Shown here: one piece after another, positions 12,069-24,044 of the stretch | How the letters are laid out: the number at the start of each line of letters is the position of its first letter | Position numbering within the stretch: the first letter of the stretch is position 1 | Source: Cycas panzhihuaensis | Lineage: Eukaryota; Cycadophyta | Length of the DNA: 64,000 nt | Assembly (NCBI GenBank): GCA_023213395.1 | Contig: CM041465.1 | Coordinates: forward strand, 167,903,741 to 167,967,740 | Direction of reading: 5' to 3' | Program-made: the position numbers and the translations under genes | Notes under the pieces: model-generated | What the model was told of the DNA's origin: nothing | Database searches by the model: none | Seen by the model: the letters and a program-made list of their open reading frames with translations, nothing else

Positions 12069-12647
12069 GTGAAAGGGAAGGCCTTTTCTGTCATCGACGA
12101 GCTTTGTACTATGGCCGCTAGGATGTCCATTATGGATGTCTTGAGAAGTTGTCTTGAACAACGAACTCTCCTTTTGGAAGCTTTAGGGTTGAGTGACATG
12201 CCCATTCATGCTTTGGGTATTACCCAAAGCCATGAGCCTGTTATTTCCTTCGACCCTAAAGACCTTCCCCCCGCTTGTGAAAGGGAATGCCAATGGAACT
12301 TCCCTTTCACTATCATTATTGACACACCAGACTGTACCTTACAAAGGACTGTTATCGACAATGGTTCTTCTGTTAATGCTATGCCCTTGCACGTTATACA
12401 AGAGCTTGGCATTTCTGCCTTGAAACCTGTTCCATGGCAATGCCAAGGCTACGATGGTAGCAAAAAGACTCCATTGGGATCAGTTTTGATCTCGTTCACT
12501 CTCGAGTGCAATACTATCCTCACTGACATTGTAGTCCTTGACGTAGACATCGACTACAATCTTCTCTTAGGTCGACCATGGCTCGATCAGATGGGAGTTA
12601 TGTGTTTGACCTACTGGAGGCAACTTAAGTTTGTCCATGATGGATGA
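12069..12647 (+). CDS. Gyp1 retropepsin-type protease (192 codons, uninterrupted)
   Basis: An uninterrupted frame, and the best-kept protein of the element. The active-site loop reads VIDNGSSVNAMP at about residues 97-108; plant Tat elements use this DNGS form of D(T/S)G. The second landmark is DYNLLLGRPWLDQMG at about residues 162-176, followed by LKFVHDG at the end. The enzyme would cut the Gag-Pol polyprotein. In a full element the frame would be joined to gag and pol; the ATG at 12,069 is only the first Met after the last upstream stop, so the true N-terminus is uncertain. It is probably no longer expressed as a working polyprotein. Confidence 0.88.
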   Translation: MKGKAFSVIDELCTMAARMSIMDVLRSCLEQRTLLLEALGLSDMPIHALGITQSHEPVISFDPKDLPPACERECQWNFPFTIIIDTPDCTLQRTVIDNGSSVNAMPLHVIQELGISALKPVPWQCQGYDGSKKTPLGSVLISFTLECNTILTDIVVLDVDIDYNLLLGRPWLDQMGVMCLTYWRQLKFVHDG

Positions 12648-13559
12648 ATGAGGGTTGTTTCCCATGAACACCCACCTGTCAAACAAACTCATCCTACCAA
12701 CCAAGCAAGCCATGGCCATACGAAGGGGGATGAAGGCCCTTCTACTCATGCCTCGACTTACTCCATCAGCATACCTGATTCATCCCATCTTGAAGAAGAT
12801 CCTACATCTTCTTCCTCTAGCCTTATTTACTTTACTCCTATCGGTGTTGGGAGTTACAGGTACCTTATCCTGTTTAGTGATGATGAGTCCTAGGATAAGG
12901 ACGAGGACTTTCCTCACCCTATCTCCTTTGTGCGTACTAGTAGGAGATACCCTCCTTGTTCTAGGTCCCAACCTAGAACTCCCCTTGTTGGAGAGACCAG
13001 TCACCCCCTTATGTCACATGTCATCGCACGCATTGACCCACAGGTCCTTGATTCTTCCTCTCCATCCCCCCTCGTAGGTGATGGCCTCGAGGAACTTCCT
13101 TTTACTCTTTCCGAGGAGCCCCTACCTAACTCTCCCGTAGAGTCTTTTGGGGATATTGGGCAGCCTATTGACCCCCATGGTCCCGTTGCTCCTACTTCCT
13201 CTAGCATCTCATCTATTTGAAGTAAGGTCATCCACGGGGTGGATTACTTCGAAGATGATGAGGCCTTACTTGAGTACTTAGCGAGCTCCGTGCCCAACTT
13301 TCCTTCTGGTCACCATAGGCTTGGCCACTAGAAGGTCTTGGCAATTGGGTCCACACTTACTGACCTAATTCCATCCCCTGTTCCATCTCTTCCTATTGAC
13401 CTTGCCCCTCTCCATTTCGAGGAGGGGAATGCCATGTGCATGGGGGTTACCCAGGACATAGTCCTAGCCCCAAGTAAGATCATTAAGGTTGGGGTGGAAT
13501 GCTCTCCTAATGAGGTAAGAGAATATTCTCTTTTGTTCTAAGAATTTTGGGATGTCTTT
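12648..13559 (+). pseudogene. Gyp1 protease-RT spacer
   Basis: A Ser/Pro/acidic-rich stretch between protease and RT, seen in frame pieces at 12,648-12,893, 12,930-13,220 and 13,338-13,541. The last piece (GVTQDIVLAPSKIIKVGVEC) aligns with Gyp3 near 30,450. Tat-type elements have such a low-complexity spacer. No catalytic motif is seen. Confidence 0.65.
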
Positions 13560-13873
13560 ATATGGGATCACTCTGACATGAAGGGAATCAAACCCTCCAT
13601 CGTCACCCACAATCTTACTACCATTCTTGGCACCCGCCCCGTGCGCTAGAAATAACATACTCTCCATCCTAAACTCTCAGCCACCGTCAAGATGGAGGTT
13701 GAGAAACTTTTGGATGTAGGACTCATTACTTCTATTGACTACCCCAAATGGGTTGGCCCTTTTGTCGTTCTCGAGAGTCTCGATAAGGACACCTATAGAA
13801 TCACCACTCTGGAGGGCCTTAAATTTGAGAAAGCTGTTAGTGGGAAATTCCTTAAGAAATTCTACATATGACT
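13560..13873 (+). pseudogene. Gyp1 RT start fused to integrase C-terminus
   Basis: The first part reads as the N-terminus of a Tat-type RT: VFIWDHSDMKGI, then THNL, then LHPKLSA, then VEKLLDVGLITSIDYPKWV. At about 13,757 it passes, in the same frame, into GPFVVLESLDKDTYRITTLEG and KFLKKFYI, which is the C-terminal integrase pattern of gypsy elements. All of the RT palm, the RNase H and the integrase core (well over 2 kb in a full element) are missing, so Gyp1 could only have moved with enzymes from another element. The clean in-frame join looks like a single internal deletion. Confidence 0.75.
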
Positions 13874-15299
13874 TGATCATCACCTTATTCACACTCCGAA
13901 ATGAGCCTAAACTACCATCCTAAGCTTGTTCCCATTCCTCCTAGCCACGAGTGGAATGACAACTTAGGGTGGCCCTCTCGTTCCTTTTTGGTTCCTCCCA
14001 TGGAATCCTCATTCCCTTCCTCTTAGGAACCACATCCTCCTATTTGGGCATTCCCTAATTAGGATGACATTTTTAGAGTATCGTCACTCCTGTCCTTTTA
14101 GTATTTCCTTTGTGTATCCTGCTATGCTCCCATGTGGACATGCGTATGGCCTTGTTTCCTAGCCCCACATATACCTATCACCTCTACTCATGGTGATCGT
14201 GTGTGCTCCTGTTGGGAACATGGTCTCGCATGAAAGGAAATATGCATAAGTAAACATCATAACAAAGAACTCATACAATAATAAGCTCAAAGTGCAATCA
14301 TACATATCCTTGTGCACCCGTGCACCCTCATATACATACATAAACGTGTAAATAGAAACATACATATCATCTATCATATATCATGATACACGTCATCATA
14401 TACCAAATGGGGTACCAATCACCCTGTCTATATACATAAAAAATAATCATGTGTCATATCATACAAACAGTATGATACATCATCCATAGGAAGCCAGTGC
14501 CCTTGCAGGGAGAGGACAATTATGTGACTATATATGGTGACTCCGTGGAGGTCCGTGCTTTCCCCTAGCTAAAACAAAAATACATATACACTACTCTACT
14601 ACTGCCCCACACCTGGGGCATCATCTCCTGGTCGATGTGATCCCTCTCCTGGGGACCACATCCTTCTGAGACTCCTCCTCAATCTCTGTGAGCCTCCTGC
14701 CTTGCTCTCCTCATCCCGTGGCCTCCTCGAGGTCATCGCCATCGTGTGGGTCTATGTCCTGCTCCGCATCGACCTCGATGCCACCTCATCCACTAGTCGA
14801 TCGTATCAGGCTTGGATATGATCTCGCTCTATCTCCACGAGGTGGAGCCTCTCCTCCATCCCCCTTAGTCACCCCTCCATTACTGCTAGCCAGATATGGT
14901 TCTCCATATCCCCTCTAGCTCCTCCTTGAGCCTCCAGCACCTGTATCTAGCTTTGTAGAGCATCCCTCTCTACTCGGGTGGTGTCCAACTTTGCCTGCTG
15001 CCGTCCTACACATACCTCATGCTCTTGGGACTCTGCAACCCATATATCTCTTACCCTTATCAATGGGACGAATGCTGCTGTATGGCCGCTTATCAATCTG
15101 GGCTCATCACCCTCCTAGATGAGAGGTTGCTCCTCTGTGTAGGCTTGAGAGAATATCTCTTGTACTACTGCCTTTACTAGTCTTTGGAAATCTACTATAC
15201 CTGCAAATCTAGAATATCATGTATCAGTATATGTCAATACACATATTATACTAAAAATTAAACTATATATACATCTAACAATCAAACGATGATAGGAGA
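13874..15299. other. Gyp1 stretch without sense coding
   Basis: After the integrase end there is no clear plus-strand frame. Positions 14,150-14,500 are AT-rich with repeated 'catac/atacat' pieces. From about 14,650 the composition turns GC-richer and probably holds the 3' part of the opposite-strand gene. Confidence 0.5.
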
Positions 15300-16521
15300 A
15301 GGTCATGTCTCACTTGGTGCGGCTATCAGCTCCTCTACTCAGGTGGCTGCCTCTGCCTCAGGCACTCCACCAGCTGTAGGTATCTCCTCCTCCTCTGGTA
15401 CCTCCTCTGCCACTGCCTCAGCAACTGGGGCATCCCTCCTCTCTACCACTGGTACAACTACCTCTTCAGACTTCCTGACGATCCATAGCTTGCGAGCCCG
15501 TGTCACTAGACCCTTGCTCTCCTTTGCAGCTCTTGATGGGCCTGCCTCTCCACCTGTAGTCCCTGATGGACCTGCCCCTTTGCCCGTGGTCCCTAATGGA
15601 CTTGCCTCACCTGTAGCTCATGATGGGCTAGCCCCATCACCTCCATCACTGCCCTTGTCATATCTTGGTGGTACTCCTGCCCTGGTTGCCTCGTCATCGC
15701 TATTCCACCTCACCGCTCTATATGGATCCGCTATGTAGTCTGTCATGGTGAGGAGGTCTAGTGATGTAGCCTCCACTGAGTGACAGACATGTGCCTGGTC
15801 CTTGGTCCCTCTCAACTTAGTCTGCCATCTGTTCACCATCAGGGCCCACTCTGAGATAGGGTGTGGTCCCCCTGTCGGTGCCACTACTCCAAAGTGGTCA
15901 AAGAACCAGCACTGTAGTAACATACTATATGATAGTCCGCCCCTCCCTGCTATCCAAATGGCATCCAGTTATGCGACGAGGTTTGTTACTATGAGGGTAG
16001 CCTATTCCATCCTCTCTCCCACCTCGCACTGACATACCGCATTCATCCATCCTCTCGGTATATCCCTATAGTTCTATTTCTGGGATATCCGGAACATAAT
16101 GCACAGTGTAATCAGCTTCCTTACCCGAAGGAACTCTCGACATCACCATGGTCTGGAGAGGAATTCCTCGTATCTCCCACCTATTCGAGCCTGTGAAGAA
16201 TGTGGCAGCCTCCCTGTGTGCTACCTCATTGCTGGGCAGTGCTCCTGGTGTTACCAGCCTCCTTGTCACTAGTACTCCTAGTATCCTCCTGATGTCTCCG
16301 GACATCACTGATACATACCTCACTTGGGGTAAGTGGAAGACATGTCTCTATCTGTCCCAGTGTGATACTATATCTATAAGTAATTGCTGATCCGATATGT
16401 ACTGGGGTGTCCTCGTGACCTTCAGTAGGCCATATCTCAGCAGGGTCTCCCTGTCCTCTCTCGACATCATCTCAATGAAACTGAGCATCACCATACCTAT
16501 GTTCTCGTGGTTCTCCACCAT
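15300..16521 (-). pseudogene. Antisense gene in Gyp1, plant-mobile-domain-like
   Basis: The minus strand starts at ATG 16,521. It reads VENHENIGMVMLSFIEMM, then RYGLLKVTRTPQYISDQQLL, then HVFHLPQ and GDIRRILGVL, which fits the fold start of plant mobile domain (PMD) proteins (my recall, not a search). One stop lies in WDR*RH near 16,350. A second block at 15,618-15,923 reads FDHFGVVAPTGGPHPISEWA and MVNRWQTKLRGTKDQA, followed by a Ser/Gly-rich tail. Frameshifts separate the blocks. The plus-strand Ser/Thr-rich frame at 15,289-15,738 is its shadow. Tat-lineage Grande of maize also carries an antisense gene between pol and the 3' LTR. The function of such genes is unknown. Confidence 0.65.
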
Positions 16522-17194
16522 GATTACGACCTATAAAACACCATAAAACACATCAAAGTCTGACCTATACTCATGCCTCGTCCTCTGGACTACCTCTCAG
16601 CCTCACTTGATCGAGATTTGGGGTCCCTTGGGCCCCCATTTTCTTTTTTCTACAGTTCTGTCTTCGCACCGTGCCAAACTTCATGGTACCGTAGAGATTG
16701 GTTGGGGTCTTGCGGTGATCAGGGCCCCGTGGTAAAGATTGTGGCACTGCAATCTTTGTCATGGTGCGAATGTAACCCCCCACAAGGGGGGGTTTTCTGC
16801 CCAAAAACCCAAAAAATTCTTTCTTGTAGGCCACAATTGGGACCACTAGGACCAGGGCTACCTAATGCCCCAGTCCTGCCTCTCTCTAGGTCTAATTTGG
16901 ACTCCTGGAGATCTTTTTTCACCCATATGGGACCAAAATCTACATAAAAAACTACAAAAAACATTGAACTTCAAATCATCAGATGGGTTTCAGTTTCAGA
17001 GATCCACTCACTGGGTCTGGCTGAGCGCTTGCCATCTCATCTCTAAGATCCCAACGGCTATCCTCCGGTTCTGATTTGACGGTTGGATCTCCCTCCGTGT
17101 GCCTCCAAAGTCAGGTGGCACTTTATTGCATAAGGAATGGGCTCTGGATTTGTTTGAGAGCCCGTGAAAATGAATTCCATTTTCATCGTTTTTC
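16522..17194 (-). other. Leader of the Gyp1 antisense gene
   Basis: Between the minus-strand TATA box and the ATG at 16,521. It is GC-rich, with stem-forming pieces related to the LTR hairpins (for example around 16,660-16,770) and a G-rich/C-rich pair near 16,775-16,800. No conserved open frame is seen. Confidence 0.4.
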
Positions 17195-17202
17195 CTTATA
17201 TA
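17195..17202 (-). promoter_or_regulatory. Putative TATA box for the antisense gene
   Basis: Minus strand TATATAAG within cCTATATAAGGa. It lies about 670 bp upstream of the antisense ATG. The block gtgaaaatgaatt(c)cattttc beside it is kept in Gyp3 near 29,555. Confidence 0.4.
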
Positions 17203-17547
17203 GGCGGGGGCCCCGATGGGCACTGTCTTTGTTTTTGCTCTTGAGACAGCCCTTTGGATCGTTTCTCATCCCTGATCATCTTTGCCTTGGGGCCTTATTT
17301 CCTGTTGCGCTCCCATAGCCTTCATTTCACTCTTTCTTGCAGATGCATTAATGGCACCTTGCCGATGCATTTTTCATAGGGCTCTTCTATCTCGTTTTAT
17401 GTGCCACCCTCGTGCATGCCCAAGTTTATACTTGTTTGGCTCATTTCTCCATCTTGGACTCGTTCTTGTAGCCTGTTCTTATCCCTGGGGTCTCTAAAGG
17501 GAATGCTCCCTCTGTCTGGAGTCATTCTTTGATTTCCTAAGCAACCT

Positions 17548-18165
17548 TTGGTATCCCAGGGTGCCCTTTTATTGCCCGTTCTCAGCCAATGGTCGGATAG
17601 CCTGCTCCTGTCCTTGGGTAGCCTCATTGCTAGGTCCTCCTACCCTTCACGACCATTTATCTCTTGCCATACGAGCCTCTTTTACCTCGATTCCCACATT
17701 ATTGTACATTTTCTCTGCAGAGATATTTTCCTTTCATCATCCATGACTCTCTTTATCTTTACCAATGATGGAATCCGCAATAACCCTGGACCTTCTGCCA
17801 CTGCATGGATTCTTCACGACCCTTTCTAACATGATTTTATTTATTCCAGAATCTTCCTCCCTGAGGCCACCAATAACGAAGCTGAATATACGGCCATTAT
17901 TGAAGCCCTCACTGATGCACTCTGTTTCCATCATGGATCTATTGTTCTTCTTTGTGACTCCCAAATGGTGGTGTCCTATCTCACCCAGGTTTACCAGGTG
18001 CGATGCCCTAACTTGAGAGCCTTTGCTTTGACTGCCAGATCTTTGTTGACTAATTTCCAGTCTGTCGACATTCGACACATCCCTCGGGCCCTTAACACTC
18101 AGGCAGATAGCCTCGTTTGCCTCATCGTTGAACGTTGCCTTCCTCTTCTTGCTGACCACCCCTGA
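17548..18165 (+). pseudogene. Gyp1 terminal RNase H (RVT_3 / archaeal-type)
   Basis: One frame with a single stop (17,827). The domain proper starts near 17,755: FTNDGIRNNPGPSATAW (first catalytic Asp in NDG), then TNNEAEYTAIIEAL (Glu), then VLLCDSQMVV (second Asp), ending RHIPRALNTQADSLVCL (final Asp). All acidic residues are present. This is the extra RNase H type (RVT_3) that Tat-lineage elements acquired in addition to the usual gypsy RNase H. Here it sits right before the 3' LTR, not between RT and integrase. Gyp3 keeps the same position. It would degrade RNA in RNA/DNA hybrids. Confidence 0.82.
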
Positions 18166-18574
18166 GACTTGCCCGGTCACTCTGTCACTTGAGTCTCAGC
18201 CTGTCATGTAGATCACTTTGTGATCTGTTCGTACCTTTGAAAGCTAGCCGCTAATGAGGTTAAACTATGGCAACTACCACGTTTGCTCATTTACCTTTTT
18301 CCTGATATTGTCATGCATTTCTCTTTGTATTTTTGTGATGGGAGAAACCCCCTCATCCTCCTTAGCTTCCAGTCAATTCTCGGGTGGCACATAGGCAGCC
18401 CCTATGTTATCTCCACCTCTATCCTCGTATCCACACGTTCTGCCATGATACTTGCCGGTACCCTTGACTCCTGTTATGATCATGATTTATATATATACAT
18501 ATACGTATTACTGACAGTTTTGTTACCAACATTCACCATTGCACCATGCTTCCGAGCAGCAAGGCTCTGCTACC
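18166..18574 (+). other. Gyp1 3' non-coding region
   Basis: Between the RNase H frame and the polypurine tract. The last 120 bp (from about 18,500) align with Gyp3 at 28,160-28,065. No conserved frame is seen. Confidence 0.6.
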
Positions 18575-18584
18575 AAGGGGGCAG
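18575..18584 (+). promoter_or_regulatory. Gyp1 polypurine tract
   Basis: AAGGGGGCAG directly before the TGTTTCTTGG start of LTR2. Gyp3 has TGGGGGCAA at the matching place. Confidence 0.75.
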
Positions 18585-19107
18585 TGTTTCTTGGCTATTG
18601 GGAATGGATACAAACAAGATGACTTAGGTAAGCACAAGTATGATTGTTCCTTTTACCCTCTACTATTTCTTTGGAAAGGTTGACAGAAGTGTTACCTTGT
18701 TGCATGATTGACTGCTTCATTTGTATGATCACCTTGCATCCATTTGGCTTGATCATGCTGCTTGCCATATTGTGAGCCTATGATGACCCAACGGGACCTA
18801 CCTTTCCGTAAGGTAGGCATCCTCATGGTATTTTATGACCCTCCACGCTATCTCCACATCGCCTCAAGCCTCATTTGATTTGTATGACCCGTTCATGCCC
18901 TGATTTTGATCTCTTACCATGATGTTTCTAGGACCTTTAGCCTTTGATACTACTTTTGGCCTTGTTCACATGCCTTCTAGACTGTCCTAATTGCCTGGAT
19001 AGGGGGGTCAGCCCCTCCTAGGCCTACCACATCACCTTCTAAGGCTCCCGGAACCCAGATTATTTCCATTCTAGCTTTCTGGTCCTGCACCGCTGTAAAC
19101 TAAGTAA

Positions 19108-19149
19108 TACCACAAAGTTTACCGTGGTACCGCAAAGTTTATCGCGGTG
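19108..19149. repeat. Two adjacent stem-loops in LTR2
   Basis: TACCAC...GTGGTA (19,108-19,129) is followed by TACCGC...GCGGTG (19,128-19,149), both with AAAGTTTA in the loop. The second has changed both arms in step (A to G with matching T to C), as kept pairing would give. Confidence 0.6.
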
Positions 19150-19278
19150 CGATTGTTGTAAGTTATTTAAAAAAAAACTATTGTGGCAATTCTTACTTTT
19201 TTCATGGTATTACCATGTGGCCTCACACCCAACTCAGCCCTATTCACATCCTATTTGCTTGTTTAGGGCTGGGATGGG

Positions 19279-19285
19279 TATAAAT
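19279..19285 (+). promoter_or_regulatory. Gyp1 LTR2 TATA box
   Basis: TATAAAT in the same context as in LTR1 at 7191. Confidence 0.6.
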
Positions 19286-20365
19286 CTAAAAACCATCATC
19301 ATTTTACCACTCTTGGATCTTTCTTGGCTCTCTAACTCAACTATTTCCTACTACAACTTCTGCTCTTTCTCTCTTCCTTCCACAGGTACATCTACAAGCT
19401 TGCGTTTCCTACAGCTCTAGTATAGGATCCACCTGCAATGGCCCTCCTCTGTGGTGGAAAGCTTCTCTCGAGGCATTCTCAAGCACGTTTGGGTATGGTT
19501 CTCTTTTAATTCATCCCAGCAAGCATCTCCTACGACCATCCCTAGGGTTAACTTCCTATAAAACCCTGCAAGAATCCTCCTCCTTCGCTAGTTGTAGAGG
19601 CATACCTACCATAGACTCAGCCTAACATGTATTTTAGACCCCTTTTTAAGGATTTATGGTATGTTATCTCCATGTTAGACTCATCTTTTAGTGTGTTTGC
19701 TTGCTTTCTTTATGTTGGGCTGTAGCAAACCTTGTTTCCATTGAGTTTGGATTTTTATTCCAGGTTTTTATCTTTCATTTGTTAGTTTTCCGTAAGGAAG
19801 CAACGAGAGAAGATCCATAAAGGTTGGGTGAAGGGAGTAAGGCGGGGGCAGCCCCACTTAGGCCTACTCTCCAAGGGTAACCCCCTTCCCACCTTTCTTC
19901 TCCTACTCCCATGCTTCTCTTGGGTTAATTAGGAGAAGGTGAACCTTAGGCTTGCGCTAGATTATCAGCGTGTGGCACCCTTGCTATGCTCATTCTAGGC
20001 CTGCACGCCTCTCATTTGGACTCCCGTGGTGTCCCTAATATTGCTGGGTATCACTTGAAAACCTTGGTAGGGGTTTATACACTAGATTGCTGCCCGTAAC
20101 AACTCCATCGCCTTAGTACCTCTCCAACACTTTATTACACTTATCCTCATGCTTCTTGGCTATTATAAGTTGCTATTTGTCCTTACCTTGGTGTTTTAAA
20201 GGGCTGTTTAGAGAACCTAGCAGAGGGTTTGGCCATCTTGAGGCTTCCCTTCATTTCTTCTTACTTGATGTACGGGTTTGCTTGAGGGGAAGGTTGGAGT
20301 TATTTGTTGGAGTATTTTTCCTAACTTGATATAATGGTTTGATACATACATCACATACACTTACA

Positions 20366-21047
<682 letters not shown>

Positions 21048-22014
21048 GCTCTCTTCACAGCCCCTTCTTGGAAGGGATAAATTCTTGTATGTGCAGGCTG
21101 AAGCAATTTTTCATGAAAGGAGAAGGCCTCCAAGTTCAGGTATGCTTTTCCCTTTTTTCCTTTCTTTCGTTCTATTTTGCTTCCTTTTGTTCCACTTTCT
21201 TTTCATAAGGGGAAGGTAAGGAAGCCCCGTCTTTTGCATTGATCTTTATCACACGTTCATTAGCTAGCGAGAGGGCATGTGTTGCGTGTGGCTGAGATCT
21301 CATGTCGGTCGCTACACCTCCTGGGTATATATATCTATTTCTTTATCCCCCCATTTCCCCTTTTTTAAAATCTATGTTCTAGCTAAATAGACCACATGAA
21401 AGTAAAAGGTTAAATGGTATTGATTGTTTGCACTTATATATCATATACTTGAATCATATAGGAAAAGGACGTTATAGGAACCCCTCTTTCCTCTTCCTCT
21501 TCCTACCAATCCAAACATACCCCTTTAGGTGTATTCCATTTGGAATCACTTGCTTGCACACATAACATTTGTTCTTTTTTCCTTTGTCCCTTTAGTTCTT
21601 AAAGGAAGACTTGGTTTAAGTGCCTCTCTCTCTCCCTCTTGGTTCTATTTGCCTTGACTAAATATCTAAGAGAGACCCATTTGTATCATAGGTGTTCACC
21701 TATCCCATTCACATTTATTTCCCCTTCATCATAGGGAAACCCTTTGAGGATTCCTCTTCTCCCCTTCTAGCCATCCAAGGGTGGGAGGACCTCCCTCTCG
21801 AGACCATCCATGCTACCCCCTGTATGCATTCTCTCTTCTGGATTGAGGGCTACTTTAAGGTAGTTGGGTGCCATTCGCAGGTCCTGAACTCGCGCTCCAA
21901 CGTACGGGGTGCCCTATGTGGTGCTCTCTTTGCTTGTAGATTCCTACCCACATCTTTAACATCACTATTGACTATCATCACTCCTATTGAGCATAGTGAC
22001 TATCCCGTAGACAC

Positions 22015-22019
22015 GCATC
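22015..22019. repeat. Probable Gyp1 target-site duplication, right (GCATC)
   Basis: Pairs with 6496-6500. The CopA leader resumes here and aligns with CopB at 63,300-63,410. Confidence 0.5.
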
Positions 22020-23700
22020 CAGGATCACGTTTTTATAAATAAGTAAGTGATCAATATACAAGATTATAGACCAATGTGGAAGTTGATATCATTAGGTGTA
22101 CATAAATTAAAACTCAAATGTAGGATGCGTAATTAACCTAATAACCTCTAACTTGTGGTCAACATGTAGTTGACGTTGTTGAAAGGATGCCTAGGCTTCT
22201 AGTAGAATTAAGTTAGCCTTCACTCGTGATACTTGCAATTGTGCTTGGTGATGTAATCCATATCATAATAGAGCCTAAGTACTCCTAATCTTAACCAAGT
22301 TCTCTAATGAGTAGCTATATATCTCCTCTAAAGAGTGGTATATGTATACCCATGGCTATGATGGATATTGGATTAAGTATATTTTAATCTTATAAAGTTT
22401 TATTTTTCTCAATTGGTTATCAAGATTATTCTTGATTGAGACATAATGGTATGGTTAACCAACCTTACCAATATTCTGGTTCAGTCTAATCCCAACTTAA
22501 AACCTACACCTCCTTTATGGCATAATATTCTGCCAACCAAGGCATCTCAACCTTGGTGAGTATGTGAACAGGTATAAGATGGCAAAAAATAATGTACGTA
22601 ATGCGTTCCTTTTAGGAAGAGTGAAAAGATTATCGAATTTGCATCAAATATGCATATAATTGAAAATAGAATGCTTGCTTGGAATATCTTTAGAGTGCAT
22701 CCTTGAAGTGATTTTAGAATGCTAAAATATAATGTTGATAAGTGAGTGAGGACACCATATATTACTCCAATATAGGTGTTTTTTTGCTCACTTTTACAAT
22801 GGGCTTTTAAACCTTATAAAAAAAGGGAAGAAAAATTCTTCACTTTGTTTTTTTTTTTTTAATACAAAAAAAATAGACTTCACTAAAACAACAATAACTT
22901 TCTCCCACGATAATAAAATTAAGTGATGGTTTTTGTTCTACAAAATAGACTCAAAGATTCATCTTTAGGAACTAGAATAAGGTCCAAATAAGTTCTGAAA
23001 ATTTTTTGGCAGTCTTATAAATTTGGGAGAATATATTTTTCTAGAATTCTTACTAAACATAATTGTTGTTTACTAAAATAACAATAGCTTTCTTATATGA
23101 TAATGAAATTGGGTGTCAATTTTTTGTGCTAAAAATTAGACTCAGAAACTCATATTTGGTAGTTAGAAATAGTTTAATTAGAGCTATGTAGAAGATTTTA
23201 TAGACCTATGAAGTTCAATAATCAAATTTTATTTCTGCAAAAATTTTAGCTTGCTAATATCTTATTAATACATGATACTATATGAAATTTCTATCATTTT
23301 TTTATCACCAAGATTGTAATGTGGGTAAGGTGAGAGCATACAATGATGGATATTTTAAATGGCCCTAATTCTTTAAAGTGGCAAAAACCTCCTCTTCTAA
23401 AAGCTAGAAAAATTTCAGCAGCATTTTCCCTTGTTAAATAGACAAAAAGAGGGGAAAGAGAAGAATAATGAGATAGCATAAATGGCCACCAATGGATTGG
23501 AATCCTTAGGCCTTACAGCTCCTTGTATTATACTTCCAAACCTATAAAAGAGAAAGGGAAAATAAACAATATTAAATATACTATAATAAAGACTTGAAAA
23601 TATTTCTAAATCCACTTTCACAATCTCCTTCACCATATGGATTGTGGGGGAGAATGAAGTGATGGTTCCATTGAAAGTGCAAGTGAGAAATATGAAGGAA
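22020..23700 (-). other. CopA 5' leader, LTR-proximal part
   Basis: Matches the CopB leader (61,683-63,400) in reverse complement along its length, and the CopC leader in part. It holds a roughly 190-bp module in two degenerate copies (see CopB) and an A/T-homopolymer patch near 22,850. No coding domain is recognised; the frame at 23,415-23,717 is shared with CopB/CopC but has no known domain. The total CopA leader is about 2 kb, long for copia. Confidence 0.8.
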
Positions 23701-23716
23701 AAAAGCTCTAATACCA
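23701..23716 (-). promoter_or_regulatory. CopA primer-binding site (initiator Met tRNA)
   Basis: Minus strand TGGTATTAGAGC, one mismatch from the usual plant copia site TGGTATCAGAGC. It lies two bases inside the 5' LTR. Confidence 0.88.
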
Positions 23717-23718
23717 CA

Positions 23719-24015
23719 TAAAAAGAGTGGATCTATCCTTCATCTCCATGTACTAAACACAAAAGTAAACATGGGAGCAAGAGACACTTAAGAGAAAGAG
23801 AGTAGTTCTCATAAAATAGGGAGGTAAGAATGAGCCTCCTCCATTGAGCTTTACTTTTATATTGAGAGAGGGAGAATTAGAGTTAGGTGAAATAAAATTA
23901 CACATAGTGCACATAAAAGTGCATTTCACTTATATGATCTAATTTAAAATTTACTTAAGAGCCTTTTTAGAAATAATTAACTAATGTAATAACCTTATGA
24001 CATTAACCTATTTCA
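23719..24015 (-). mobile_element. CopA 5' LTR (Ty1/copia)
   Basis: 297 bp, the same length as the 3' LTR at 897-1193 and in the same orientation. It is followed by AAAGG and then Gyp2 gag sequence. Confidence 0.88.
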
Positions 24016-24044
24016 AAAGGTCCATGGGTTATAGATGAGGGCAC
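24016..24044 (-). pseudogene. Gyp2 gag, 29-bp middle piece
   Basis: A short island of Gyp2 gag between CopA and the solo LTR; tccatgggtt...gagggcac matches Gyp3 at about 33,737-33,751. It starts with the AAAGG duplication. Confidence 0.75.

Noticed and set aside
12648-13077. Overlapping frames 12,648-12,893 and 12,655-13,077 as separate genes
   Set aside because: They are frames of the low-complexity Gyp1 protease-RT spacer. Only the frame continuous with the protease has family support.
15289-15738. 149-codon Ser/Thr/Pro-rich plus-strand frame
   Set aside because: It is the reverse of the antisense plant-mobile-domain-like gene tail. Low complexity and no domain on the plus strand.
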